Shown here one piece after another: positions 1-7,522 of a DNA stretch of 48,665 nt (positions are counted from its first letter, which is position 1; each line of letters opens with the position of its first letter). This DNA comes from Clostridium sp. Marseille-P2415. Lineage in GTDB: Bacteria > Bacillota > Clostridia > Lachnospirales > Lachnospiraceae. The stretch spans positions 894,856-943,520 of the forward strand of contig NZ_LT732526.1 in the NCBI RefSeq assembly GCF_900155545.1, in the 5' to 3' direction. The translations under genes and the position numbers were made by a program. A model generated the notes under the pieces. That model was not told the origin of the DNA. It was given only the letters and a program-made list of their open reading frames with translations, and ran no database searches.

Positions 1-1
1 G

Positions 2-433
2 GGTTTTAAAAACCGCCAGCAGATTTACCGTACGGGCGGTATGACCGTGATCGATGATACTTATAATGCCAGCCCGGTATCCATGAAGGCGGGGCTTGAA
101 GTTCTGGGTTCCATCACAAAGGCAGAAAGGCGGATTGCCGTACTGGCTGATATGAAAGAACTTGGAGAGAGATCTCCGGAATTCCATTATGAAATCGGAG
201 AATATATTGCAGAGCACCCGGTTGATGAGGTGGTGACTCTTGGAGAACTGGCAGGAGAAATCGCCAGAGCGGTGAAGGAAAAAGCCCCTGGTATCCTGGT
301 TAGGGAATTTATGGAACAGGGCCCTCTTGTGGCTTACTTAAAAACGGAATTAAAAGAAGGAGACTGTGTGCTTTTTAAGGGCTCCAACAGCATGAAACTT
401 GGCAGGGTGGCCGAGGAGTTTTACCAGCTCTGA
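2..433 (+). CDS. murF: MurF, UDP-MurNAc-tripeptide:D-Ala-D-Ala ligase, C-terminal part (5' end outside window)
   Basis: The frame is open from base 2, so the gene starts before the window; about 143 residues remain. MurF adds D-Ala-D-Ala to the UDP-MurNAc-tripeptide in the cytoplasm, the last soluble step of the peptidoglycan precursor. Seen: the Mur ligase signature DDTYNASPVSMKAGL near the start of the fragment, the linker ADMKELGERS, and the terminal FKGSNSMKLGRVAEEF, typical of the MurF C-terminal domain (KGSxxMxLE in homologues). The N-terminal and ATP-binding P-loop parts are missing because of the window edge, not a mutation. The TGA stop is followed three bases later by a tandem repeat that separates it from priA. 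Confidence 0.93.
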   Translation, partial: GFKNRQQIYRTGGMTVIDDTYNASPVSMKAGLEVLGSITKAERRIAVLADMKELGERSPEFHYEIGEYIAEHPVDEVVTLGELAGEIARAVKEKAPGILVREFMEQGPLVAYLKTELKEGDCVLFKGSNSMKLGRVAEEFYQL

Positions 434-436
434 TGA

Positions 437-487
437 CACCCTTCGGGTATACCTTTATGCAAAAAAACATGGGCGGGAAGGAGGAAA
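437..487 (+). repeat. Intercistronic two-hairpin repeat, copy 1 (decayed)
   Basis: First of a tandem pair between murF and priA. It begins CACCCTTCGGG, continues TATACCTTTATGC and ends GGGAAGGAGGAAA. The first hairpin (ACCC-TTC-GGGT) is intact. The left arm of the second hairpin has lost its CC (GC-AAAAAAACA-TGGGC), so that stem is broken. It keeps a good AAGGAGG but has no start codon after it, because copy 2 follows at once. Confidence 0.85.
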
Positions 488-539
488 CACCCTTCGGGTA
501 TACCTTTATGCCCAAAAAGCGTGGGCGGGAAAGAGGAAA
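488..539 (+). repeat. Intercistronic two-hairpin repeat, copy 2 (supplies the priA ribosome binding site)
   Basis: Second tandem unit, 52 bp. Hairpin 1 is ACCC-TTC-GGGT; hairpin 2 is GCCCA-AAAAGCG-TGGGC with an A-rich 7-nt loop. The tail GGGAAAGAGGAAA contains the Shine-Dalgarno sequence AGAGG, five bases before the priA ATG at 542. The same layout recurs at 4231, 5034, 6386 and 13309. Confidence 0.9.
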
Positions 540-541
540 CT

Positions 542-2770
542 ATGGCAGAACGATTTGCACGGATTATCATTGACATTTCCCATGAAAAAGTTGACAGAAC
601 CTTTGATTACCGGATTCCTTCCGGGCTGCTTGACAAAGTTGCTGTTGGATCTCTGGTTACGATCCCTTTTGGAAAAGGGAATTCCATTAGGAAAGGATAT
701 GTGGTCGGCATTACCGCCCATGCAGATTATGATCCGGATAAAATTAAGAATATAGCAGGGATCGTAACGGATGGCGTGACGGCGGAGTCCCTGCTTATTT
801 CACTGGCATGGTGGCTGAAGGAGCAGTACGGCTCTACCATGAACCAGGCGTTAAAGACAGTGCTTCCGGTAAGGCAGAAGGTGAAACCAAAGGAGAAAAA
901 GGTACTCCGCTGCCTTCTGGGGCAGGAAGCGCTTACAAACGCCCTAGCCGAGGCGGAGAAAAAGAACTATAAAGCCAGGATACGCCTCTTTCAGGCATTT
1001 TTAGAAGCCCCTGCCATTCCATATGAGATCGCGGTAAACCAGATGAACTTATCTGCTTCTACCTTAAAGCCCATGATTGAAAAAAATTATGTAATTCTTG
1101 AATCCGAGGAAGTTTACAGAGACCCAATTAAAGTTGAAACAAAAGAGAGAAACAAGGTGCTTTTAAACCCGGAACAGCAGGCCATTGTAGACAGTTTCTG
1201 CCGGGATTATGGGGAACAGATCAGAAGGACTTATCTGATTCACGGCATCACCGGCAGCGGTAAGACGGAAGTTTATATGGAACTGATCCAAAAAGTCATA
1301 GAAGACGGAAAACAGGTCATTGTTCTCATCCCGGAAATTGCTCTGACCTATCAGACTGTTATGAGATTTTACGGAAGATTCGGAAACCGGGTGTCCATCA
1401 TGAATTCCCGTTTGTCGGCAGGGGAACGTTATGATCAGTTTGAACGGGCCAGAAATGGAGATGTGGATATTATGATCGGTCCGCGCTCGGCTTTATTCAC
1501 TCCCTTTTCCAGACTTGGCCTGATTCTGATAGACGAAGAACACGAGGGAGCTTATAAAAGCGAGGTAGTTCCAAGGTATCATGCCAGAGATGTGGCCGTT
1601 AAAAGGGCGGCTATGCAGGGCGCATCCCTGGTCTTGGGCTCGGCGACTCCGTCACTGGAAGCGTATACCAGAGCCCTTCGGGGAGATTACCAGCTTTTTC
1701 ATCTTAGGTCACGGGCAAAGAAAGACAGCTCTCTTGCTGCTGTTTCTGTGGTGGATCTAAGGCAGGAATTAAAAGAAGGAAATAAGTCCATCTTCAGCCG
1801 GAAGCTAAAAATGCTGATCGAGGACCGTCTTGAAAAACGGGAGCAGATCATGCTGTTCATGAACCGGAGAGGCTATGCGAACTTTGTATCCTGCCGCTCC
1901 TGTGGGGAGGCTATCCGCTGTCCCCACTGCGATGTGACCCTGACCCTTCACAACAACAGCCGCCTGGTGTGCCATTATTGCGGTCATTCCATACCGGTGC
2001 CGGAACGCTGTCCTTCCTGCGGGTCTCCTTACATTGCAAATTTTGGAGCGGGAACCCAGAAGATTGAACAGATGACAAAAAAGATGTTCCCTGCTGCCAG
2101 AATCCTGCGCATGGATCTTGATACCACCTCAAAAAAAGGCGGACACGAAGAGATCCTGTCTGCTTTTTCCGAGGGAGAGGCGGACATCCTCATCGGAACC
2201 CAGATGATTGTGAAGGGGCATGATTTTCCGGATGTGACCCTGGTAGGTGTCCTGGCGGCGGACTTGTCTTTAAACACCCCGGACTACCGTTCGGCAGAAC
2301 GGACGTTCCAGCTTTTAACCCAGGCAGCCGGAAGAGCCGGACGGGATTTTCGGCATGGAGATGTGATCATTCAGACCTATAACCCGGAACATTACAGCAT
2401 TGTAACGGCTGCAAACCAGGATTATGAGGCGTTTTACCAGCAGGAGATGGCATACCGGCGCCTCATGAAATATCCCCCTGCAAGCGGCCTTCTGACGGTT
2501 CAGTTTTCTTCCCGGCAGGAAAGCTGTCTGACGGACACTGCGGCGGCAGTAACCAGGTATATCGGCCCCATGGCGGAACGGGAAATGGTGCAGACCATTG
2601 GCCCGGTGGAAGCCTCGGTTTACAAAATTAATGATATCTATAGAAAAATTTTATACTTGAAACAGGAAAACTATGATATACTAATAAAAATCAGGAATCA
2701 TATCGATGGTTTTTCAGAAAGCCATCCGGAGCTGTTTGAGCAGGTTATGATACAATACGATTTTTCATAA
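542..2770 (+). CDS. priA: PriA, primosomal replication-restart helicase (742 aa)
   Basis: PriA binds abandoned forks and D-loops and reloads the replicative helicase; it is a 3'-to-5' SF2 DNA helicase. Seen: N-terminal DNA-binding part (residues 1-110), Walker A GITGSGKTEVY at about 235-245, Walker B-type DEEH at about 331-334, SATPS further on, and a cysteine cluster of four CxxC pairs between about 451 and 493 that binds two zinc ions. The later helicase motifs are present (GTQMIVKGHDFP, QAAGRAGR). Length is normal for Firmicutes. I start at ATG 542 because AGAGG lies five bases upstream; an in-frame GTG at 521 falls inside the repeat and has no such site. A coaBC-type gene, often upstream of priA, is absent here. 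Confidence 0.96.
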   Translation: MAERFARIIIDISHEKVDRTFDYRIPSGLLDKVAVGSLVTIPFGKGNSIRKGYVVGITAHADYDPDKIKNIAGIVTDGVTAESLLISLAWWLKEQYGSTMNQALKTVLPVRQKVKPKEKKVLRCLLGQEALTNALAEAEKKNYKARIRLFQAFLEAPAIPYEIAVNQMNLSASTLKPMIEKNYVILESEEVYRDPIKVETKERNKVLLNPEQQAIVDSFCRDYGEQIRRTYLIHGITGSGKTEVYMELIQKVIEDGKQVIVLIPEIALTYQTVMRFYGRFGNRVSIMNSRLSAGERYDQFERARNGDVDIMIGPRSALFTPFSRLGLILIDEEHEGAYKSEVVPRYHARDVAVKRAAMQGASLVLGSATPSLEAYTRALRGDYQLFHLRSRAKKDSSLAAVSVVDLRQELKEGNKSIFSRKLKMLIEDRLEKREQIMLFMNRRGYANFVSCRSCGEAIRCPHCDVTLTLHNNSRLVCHYCGHSIPVPERCPSCGSPYIANFGAGTQKIEQMTKKMFPAARILRMDLDTTSKKGGHEEILSAFSEGEADILIGTQMIVKGHDFPDVTLVGVLAADLSLNTPDYRSAERTFQLLTQAAGRAGRDFRHGDVIIQTYNPEHYSIVTAANQDYEAFYQQEMAYRRLMKYPPASGLLTVQFSSRQESCLTDTAAAVTRYIGPMAEREMVQTIGPVEASVYKINDIYRKILYLKQENYDILIKIRNHIDGFSESHPELFEQVMIQYDFS

Positions 2771-2789
2771 ATGAGAGGATAAAAGATAA

Positions 2790-3281
2790 ATGGCAATTAG
2801 AAAGATCAGAACCATCGGAGATGAAATTTTAAGAAAGCACTGCAAACCTGTAAAGGAAATTACCCCCAGGATCACCGAATTGATTGCGGATATGTTTGAA
2901 ACCATGTACGATTCCAACGGAGTTGGGCTTGCGGCTCCTCAGGTGGGGATTTTAAAGCAGATTGTTATAATAGACGTGGAAGATGGCAACCGGTATGTTC
3001 TCATTAATCCGGAAATCGTGGAGACAAGCGGAAGCCAGACCGGTCCCGAGGGCTGCTTAAGTGTGCCCGGAAAATCCGGAACAGTTACAAGACCCAATTA
3101 TGTAAAAGTAAAGGCCTTTGATGCAGAGATGAAGCCATTTGAATTAGAAGGGGAAGAACTGTTAGCGCGGGCCATCTGCCATGAATGTGACCATTTAAAC
3201 GGTGATTTATATGTGGACAAGGTGGAAGGCGAACTGGAGGATGTCACCTTGGAAGAGGAAGAATCGGAGGTAGAAGAGTAA
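2790..3281 (+). CDS. def: Peptide deformylase (163 aa)
   Basis: Removes the formyl group from the N-terminal Met of new proteins; a metal-dependent cytoplasmic enzyme acting at the ribosome exit. All three family motifs are present: GVGLAAPQVG (residues 44-53), EGCLS (87-91, Cys metal ligand) and HECDH (131-135, two His ligands and the catalytic Glu). The C-terminal tail is very acidic (LEEEESEVEE), as in some Clostridia. An AGAGG precedes the ATG. Only two bases separate its stop from fmt, the enzyme that adds the formyl group to the initiator tRNA, so the pair is surely co-transcribed, as in most bacteria. Confidence 0.97.
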   Translation: MAIRKIRTIGDEILRKHCKPVKEITPRITELIADMFETMYDSNGVGLAAPQVGILKQIVIIDVEDGNRYVLINPEIVETSGSQTGPEGCLSVPGKSGTVTRPNYVKVKAFDAEMKPFELEGEELLARAICHECDHLNGDLYVDKVEGELEDVTLEEEESEVEE

Positions 3282-3283
3282 TT

Positions 3284-4228
3284 ATGCGAATTATATTTAT
3301 GGGAACGCCTGATTTTTCCGTTCCCGCTCTTGAGGCTTTGGTGGGAGCCGGGCATGAAGTCATTGCAGTCGTGACTCAGCCGGATAAACCCAAGGGAAGA
3401 GGGAAGGAAGTCCAGATGACTCCGGTAAAGGAAAAGGCATTGGAATACCAAATTCCCGTTTACCAGCCGGTTAAGGCCAGAGATCCGGAGTTTGTTAAAA
3501 TTCTTACGGATATGGAACCGGAAGCAATCGTGGTGGCTGCTTTTGGGCAGCTTCTGCCAAAGAGCATTCTCGATATCCCCCGTTACGGCTGTTTGAATAT
3601 CCACGCTTCCCTGCTTCCGAAATACCGCGGCGCGTCCCCGATCCAGTATGCAGTCATAAACGGGGAAAAAGAGAGCGGAATTACGACTATGATGATGGCG
3701 GAGACCCTGGATACCGGGGATATGCTGGACCAGGAAGCTGTTATTCTAGATGAGAAGGAGACCGGAGGCAGTCTACATGATAAGCTGAGCGAAATCGGAG
3801 GCAGGCTTATTTTAAAAACCTTAAAAAAAATGGAAGAAGGAACCGCAGTCAGGACTCCCCAGGATGATTCAAATACCTGCTATGTAGGGATGATAAAAAA
3901 ATCCATGGGAGATATCGACTGGTCCATGGATGCGGAATCCATTGAGCGCCTGATCCGGGGCTTAAATCCATGGCCCAGCGCTTATACGGGATGGAATGGA
4001 AAGGTGATGAAGCTCTGGGAAGCAAAGGTGGTGGAGAAAGAGTATGAAGGAGTGTATGGCCAGGTGGTGGAAGTTGGCCGGGACTGCATGATTGTAAAGA
4101 CGGGAAAAGGCGGCTTATCCATCCGCGAGTTGCAGCTGCAGGGAAAAAAGCGCATGGATATCGGAGCATTTCTGCGCGGATATCAGGTTTCAGAAGGAAC
4201 TGTTTTGAAACAACTTGAGCAAAAATGA
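3284..4228 (+). CDS. fmt: Methionyl-tRNA formyltransferase (314 aa)
   Basis: Transfers a formyl group from 10-formyl-THF to Met-tRNA(fMet) for translation start. Seen: N-terminal MRIIFMGTPDFSVPAL, the formyltransferase core NIHASLLPKYRGASPI with N105 and H107, and D143 in DTGDML, matching the Asn-His-Asp catalytic set of the family. The C-terminal OB-fold domain (about 210-314, GLNPWPSAYT onward) binds the tRNA. Length is standard. It follows def by two bases. Its TGA is followed three bases later by repeat copy 3, which separates it from the yugP-like gene. Confidence 0.97.
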   Translation: MRIIFMGTPDFSVPALEALVGAGHEVIAVVTQPDKPKGRGKEVQMTPVKEKALEYQIPVYQPVKARDPEFVKILTDMEPEAIVVAAFGQLLPKSILDIPRYGCLNIHASLLPKYRGASPIQYAVINGEKESGITTMMMAETLDTGDMLDQEAVILDEKETGGSLHDKLSEIGGRLILKTLKKMEEGTAVRTPQDDSNTCYVGMIKKSMGDIDWSMDAESIERLIRGLNPWPSAYTGWNGKVMKLWEAKVVEKEYEGVYGQVVEVGRDCMIVKTGKGGLSIRELQLQGKKRMDIGAFLRGYQVSEGTVLKQLEQK

Positions 4229-4230
4229 AA

Positions 4231-4286
4231 TACCCTGCGGGTATACCTTTATGCCCAAGAAACGTGGGCAGTAATAATGAAAGGAG
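4231..4286 (+). repeat. Intercistronic two-hairpin repeat, copy 3
   Basis: Lies between fmt and the yugP-like gene. Hairpin 1 is the best in the family, TACCC-TGC-GGGTA (5 bp). Hairpin 2 is GCCCA-AGAAACG-TGGGC. The core TATACCTTTATGCCC is identical to copy 2. The tail differs (AGTAATAATGAAAGGAG) but still ends in a strong Shine-Dalgarno sequence (AAGGAG, nine bases before the ATG at 4296). Confidence 0.9.
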
Positions 4287-4295
4287 CATCTGATT

Positions 4296-5012
4296 ATGTT
4301 TTATGGCGGTATGATGGGATATTATCTGGATCCTACCTGGATTCTGGTCATTATCGGGGCAGTCTTGTCCATGACGGCATCTGCCAGAGTAAGCAGTACA
4401 TTCAACAAATATTCAAAGGTGAGAAGCATGTCAGGGATGACAGGAGCAGAAGCGGCAAAGCGCCTGTTGAATTCACAGGGGATTTATGATGTACAGGTAA
4501 GGCCCGTAAGCGGGCGGCTCACGGACCACTATGATCCTAAGACCAAGACGGTCAATCTGTCTGATTCTGTTTACGGATCCACATCGGTTGCGGCAATCGG
4601 TGTAGCTGCCCATGAATGCGGCCATGCCATGCAGGATCATACGGGATATGTTCCGTTAAGACTTCGGGGAGCCATTGTTCCTGCAGCCAATATCGGTTCC
4701 CAGGCGGCTCTGCCCCTCATCATTCTGGGCGTTATCATAGGCGGGATCGGTTCTCCCCTGGTCAACATAGGGCTGATCCTGTTTTCCCTGGCTGTTCTTT
4801 TCCAGCTGGTGACTCTGCCTGTGGAATTCAATGCCTCCAGCCGGGCGGTCACATTACTGGGACAGGTGGGGATTTTAGGCGATCAGGAATTAGGGCATAC
4901 CAGAAAAGTATTAGGTGCAGCGGCGCTTACTTATGTGGCCGCTTTGGCAGCAACTGTGCTTCAGCTTTTAAGACTGGTGATTTTATTTGGAGGAAGAAGG
5001 GATAATGACTAA
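4296..5012 (+). CDS. yugP: YugP-like neutral zinc metallopeptidase, membrane-bound (238 aa)
   Basis: Matches the Zn_peptidase_2 / YugP family of integral membrane proteins of uncertain substrate. Seen: an N-terminal hydrophobic segment (YYLDPTWILVIIGAVLSM), the zinc motif HECGH at residues 106-110, the following DHTGYVPLRLRG, then at least two membrane segments (about 140-175 and 205-230). The region before the motif (PVSGRLTDHYDPKTKTVNLS) is characteristic of the family. The gene sits between fmt and rsmB, and its end overlaps the rsmB start by 8 nt, so translation is probably coupled. It is bracketed by repeat copies 3 and 4. No substrate can be inferred from the sequence. Confidence 0.88.
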   Translation: MFYGGMMGYYLDPTWILVIIGAVLSMTASARVSSTFNKYSKVRSMSGMTGAEAAKRLLNSQGIYDVQVRPVSGRLTDHYDPKTKTVNLSDSVYGSTSVAAIGVAAHECGHAMQDHTGYVPLRLRGAIVPAANIGSQAALPLIILGVIIGGIGSPLVNIGLILFSLAVLFQLVTLPVEFNASSRAVTLLGQVGILGDQELGHTRKVLGAAALTYVAALAATVLQLLRLVILFGGRRDND

Positions 5013-6384
5013 AGAGACAGACAGCAGGGAAAGCCATGCAGGCATACCTTTACGCCCAGAAAACGCGGGCAGGAATAGGGAAATTATACTGGACATCCTG
5101 CTGGAAATACTGGAGCGGGGCGGCTACAGCCATATGATCCTGCGTCAGGCCTTAAATAAGTACCAGTATCTGGATAAATCGGAGCGGGCTTTCATTTCCA
5201 GGACCGTAGATGGAACAGTAGAATACTTACTCCAGATCGATTATGTCATTGATTCCTTTTCTAACATCAAGGTCAGTAAGATGAAACCCGTCATCCGTAC
5301 CATTCTGCGCATGTCGGTTTATCAGCTTCTTTATATGGACCGTGTTCCTGATTCGGCGGTGTGCAATGAAGCCGTGAAGCTTGCTGTAAAACGGAAGTTT
5401 GCCGGATTAAAGGGCTTTGTTAACGGAGTGCTGCGAAACATTTCCAGAAACAGGGAGGAATTGTGCTGGCCTGATGATTCCATTCGTTATTCCATGCCTT
5501 CCTGGATTGTATCCATGTGGGAGGAAACCTATGGCAGGGAAACGGCCGGGATTATGATGGAAGCTTTTTTAAAGAACAGCAGAACTACGGTCCGCTGTAA
5601 TTTTGCAAAGGCTTCGAAAGAAGAAATTCTCCGGAGCTTAAAAATGCAGGGAGCAGAAGTGTCGGAATCCGGTATTTCGGAAGGAATTCTTTACCTGGAA
5701 CGGTTTGATCATCTGGAAGGCCTGGAAGCGTTCCGCAAGGGATATATCCAGGTGCAGGATTTAAGTTCCAGTTTTGTGGGTGAAATTGCAGATCCGCAAA
5801 AAGGGGATTTTTGCATTGATGTCTGCGGCGCCCCGGGAGGAAAGAGCCTCCACATTGCGGATAAGCTTCATGGGACCGGTATGGTGGAAGTCCGGGACTT
5901 AAGTTATCAGAAGATCAGCATGGTACAGGAAAATATTGAACGGTGCGGTTTTAAAAATATCCGTGCAAAGGTACAGGATGCTTTGGTTTCGGATCCGGAT
6001 TCCTTTGAAAAAGCGGATATTGTAATCGCTGACCTGCCCTGCTCCGGTCTGGGTATCATAGGACGAAAACCTGATATCAAATACCGCATGACAATGAATG
6101 ATCTGGAAGCTCTGGCTTCGCTCCAGAGGGAGATTCTTTCGGTTGTACAGGCTTATGTGAAGCCGGGTGGAAAACTGGTTTTCAGTACATGTACCATAGA
6201 CAGGAAGGAAAATGAAGATAATGTACGGTGGTTCCTGGAGCATTTTCCGTTTGATTTCATAGATCTGGAAGGAAAACTGGGAGAAAAACTGAATTCAGCC
6301 ACCATGAGGCAGGGATATTTACAGCTTTTGCCAGGGATCCATCCATGTGATGGATTCTTCATTGCGGCATTTCGAAAAAGGTAG
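5005..6384 (+). CDS. rsmB: RsmB, 16S rRNA m5C967 methyltransferase (459 aa) with a repeat-encoded N-terminal insert
   Basis: SAM-dependent methyltransferase that makes m5C in 16S rRNA. Seen: a NusB-like N-terminal RNA-binding domain (residues 27-160), the SAM motif DVCGAPGGKS from 272, motif IV DLPCSGLG with C346, and motif VI STCTI with the nucleophile C396. The ATG at 5005 overlaps the upstream stop and has GGAGG at 4989; a TTG at 4987 in the same frame has no site. Residues 11-26 (HAGIPLRPENAGRNRE) are encoded by repeat copy 4, read in the same frame as the untranslated copy 6 would be. No in-frame ATG, GTG or TTG occurs between the repeat and Met44, so the insert must be translated if the NusB-like domain is complete. 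Confidence 0.94.
   Translation: MTKETDSRESHAGIPLRPENAGRNREIILDILLEILERGGYSHMILRQALNKYQYLDKSERAFISRTVDGTVEYLLQIDYVIDSFSNIKVSKMKPVIRTILRMSVYQLLYMDRVPDSAVCNEAVKLAVKRKFAGLKGFVNGVLRNISRNREELCWPDDSIRYSMPSWIVSMWEETYGRETAGIMMEAFLKNSRTTVRCNFAKASKEEILRSLKMQGAEVSESGISEGILYLERFDHLEGLEAFRKGYIQVQDLSSSFVGEIADPQKGDFCIDVCGAPGGKSLHIADKLHGTGMVEVRDLSYQKISMVQENIERCGFKNIRAKVQDALVSDPDSFEKADIVIADLPCSGLGIIGRKPDIKYRMTMNDLEALASLQREILSVVQAYVKPGGKLVFSTCTIDRKENEDNVRWFLEHFPFDFIDLEGKLGEKLNSATMRQGYLQLLPGIHPCDGFFIAAFRKR
5034..5083 (+). repeat. Intercistronic two-hairpin repeat, copy 4, inside the rsmB coding region
   Basis: The copy begins CCATGCAGGCATACC, then TTTACGCCC, an A-rich loop and GCGGGCAGG, ending AATAGGGAAA. Hairpin 1 is changed on both sides to ATGC-AG-GCAT, so pairing is kept with different bases. 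Hairpin 2 keeps GCCC / GGGC. Unlike the other copies it lies 29 bases inside an open reading frame and adds about 16 residues without breaking it. Confidence 0.8.
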
Positions 6385-6385
6385 C

Positions 6386-6457
6386 GTCCTGCAGGCATAC
6401 CTTTCCGTCCGAAAGCGGGGCGGGCCCTGCCAAAAAACGTGGGCAGAACAGAGGGAA
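6386..6457 (+). repeat. Intercistronic two-hairpin repeat, copy 5 (one and a half units)
   Basis: Lies between the rsmB stop and the rlmN start. The first unit (6386-6423) has hairpin 1 as CCTGCAGG and a diverged hairpin 2, CGTCC-GAAAGC-GGGGCG. The second unit (about 6424-6457) lacks hairpin 1 and has TGCCA-AAAAACG-TGG(G)CA followed by GAACAGAGGGAAAT. The AGAGGG of the tail, seven bases before the ATG, is the rlmN ribosome binding site. The arrangement looks like a tandem duplication that lost part of the second unit. Confidence 0.8.
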
Positions 6458-6462
6458 ATAGA

Positions 6463-7500
6463 ATGGAAAAAACAGATATAAAATCTCTTGATCTGGAGAG
6501 ACTGACATCGTATATGGTGTCCATTGGTGAAAAGCCATTCCGCGCAAAACAGCTCTACGAGTGGATGCACCGGAAGCTGGCGGCTGATTTTGATGAGATG
6601 ACCAATCTTCCCAAATCTCTGAAAGAAAAATTGCTGCAGTCAGCAGCATTTGTTTCCCTTACTGTTGTAGAGGAAAAGATATCGAAAATAGACGGAACGA
6701 GAAAATACTTATTCGGCCTTTCGGATGGGAATATCATTGAGAGCGTTCTGATGAGATATAAGCACGGGAATTCGGTATGCATTTCATCCCAGGTGGGCTG
6801 CCGTATGGGCTGCCGGTTCTGCGCCTCAACCCTTGACGGGCTGGAACGGAATTTGAGGCCGTCAGAGATGCTGGATCAGATTTACCGGATCCAGAAAATA
6901 ACTGGAGAACGGGTTTCCAATGTGGTGGTTATGGGGTCCGGGGAGCCTTTGGACAATTATGATAATCTGGTTTCGTTCATCCGTCTTCTTACCGATGAAA
7001 ACGGACTGAATATCAGCCAGCGTAACGTAACCGTATCCACCTGCGGCATTGTTCCGGAAATTTTAAGACTTGCGGAGGAAAATCTTCAGATCACTCTGGC
7101 CTTATCCCTGCATGCACCAGATGATGAGGTTCGTAAGACCCTGATGCCTGTAGCCAACCGTTACCCATTAAAGGATGTGCTGCATGCCTGTCAGACTTAT
7201 TTTGAAAAAACCGGACGGCGGCTTACATTCGAGTACAGCCTTGTAAGCGGCGTCAATGACAACCTGAATGAAGCGGCGGCACTTGCGGCTCTGTTAAAGA
7301 ACCAGCATGGACATGTCAATCTGATTCCGGTAAACCCAATCAAAGAACGGAATTACGTGCAGTCAGACCGGAAAGCCATAGAAGCTTTTAAAAATCTTCT
7401 TGAAAAAAACGGAATAAATGTTACTATAAGAAGAGAAATGGGCCGGGATATCAACGGAGCATGTGGACAGCTGAGAAAGAGCTTTTTAAGTCAGGAATAA
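6463..7500 (+). CDS. rlmN: RlmN, dual-specificity 23S rRNA / tRNA adenine C2-methyltransferase (345 aa)
   Basis: Radical SAM enzyme that makes m2A2503 in 23S rRNA and m2A37 in some tRNAs. Seen: the 4Fe-4S motif CRMGCRFC with Cys at 113, 117 and 120; the VVMGSGEPLDNYDN SAM-binding segment; SLHAPDDEVRKTLMPV; and the terminal GRDINGACGQLR with C334, the cysteine that becomes methylated during catalysis. Start ATG 6463 is set by AGAGGG; a GTG at 6439 in frame lies in the repeat hairpin. It follows rsmB, another rRNA methyltransferase, as in Bacillus subtilis. Confidence 0.97.
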   Translation: MEKTDIKSLDLERLTSYMVSIGEKPFRAKQLYEWMHRKLAADFDEMTNLPKSLKEKLLQSAAFVSLTVVEEKISKIDGTRKYLFGLSDGNIIESVLMRYKHGNSVCISSQVGCRMGCRFCASTLDGLERNLRPSEMLDQIYRIQKITGERVSNVVVMGSGEPLDNYDNLVSFIRLLTDENGLNISQRNVTVSTCGIVPEILRLAEENLQITLALSLHAPDDEVRKTLMPVANRYPLKDVLHACQTYFEKTGRRLTFEYSLVSGVNDNLNEAAALAALLKNQHGHVNLIPVNPIKERNYVQSDRKAIEAFKNLLEKNGINVTIRREMGRDINGACGQLRKSFLSQE

Positions 7501-7522
7501 AGAGGGAAGTGAGAATGAAACG

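Noticed and set aside
399-755. Open frame of 118 codons across the murF-priA junction
   Set aside because: It is the tandem repeat read as protein (TLRVYLYA appears twice) and then priA out of frame.
3849-4289. Minus-strand frame of 146 codons over the fmt end
   Set aside because: Antisense to conserved fmt sequence, of low-complexity composition, and starting beyond a repeat without a ribosome binding site.
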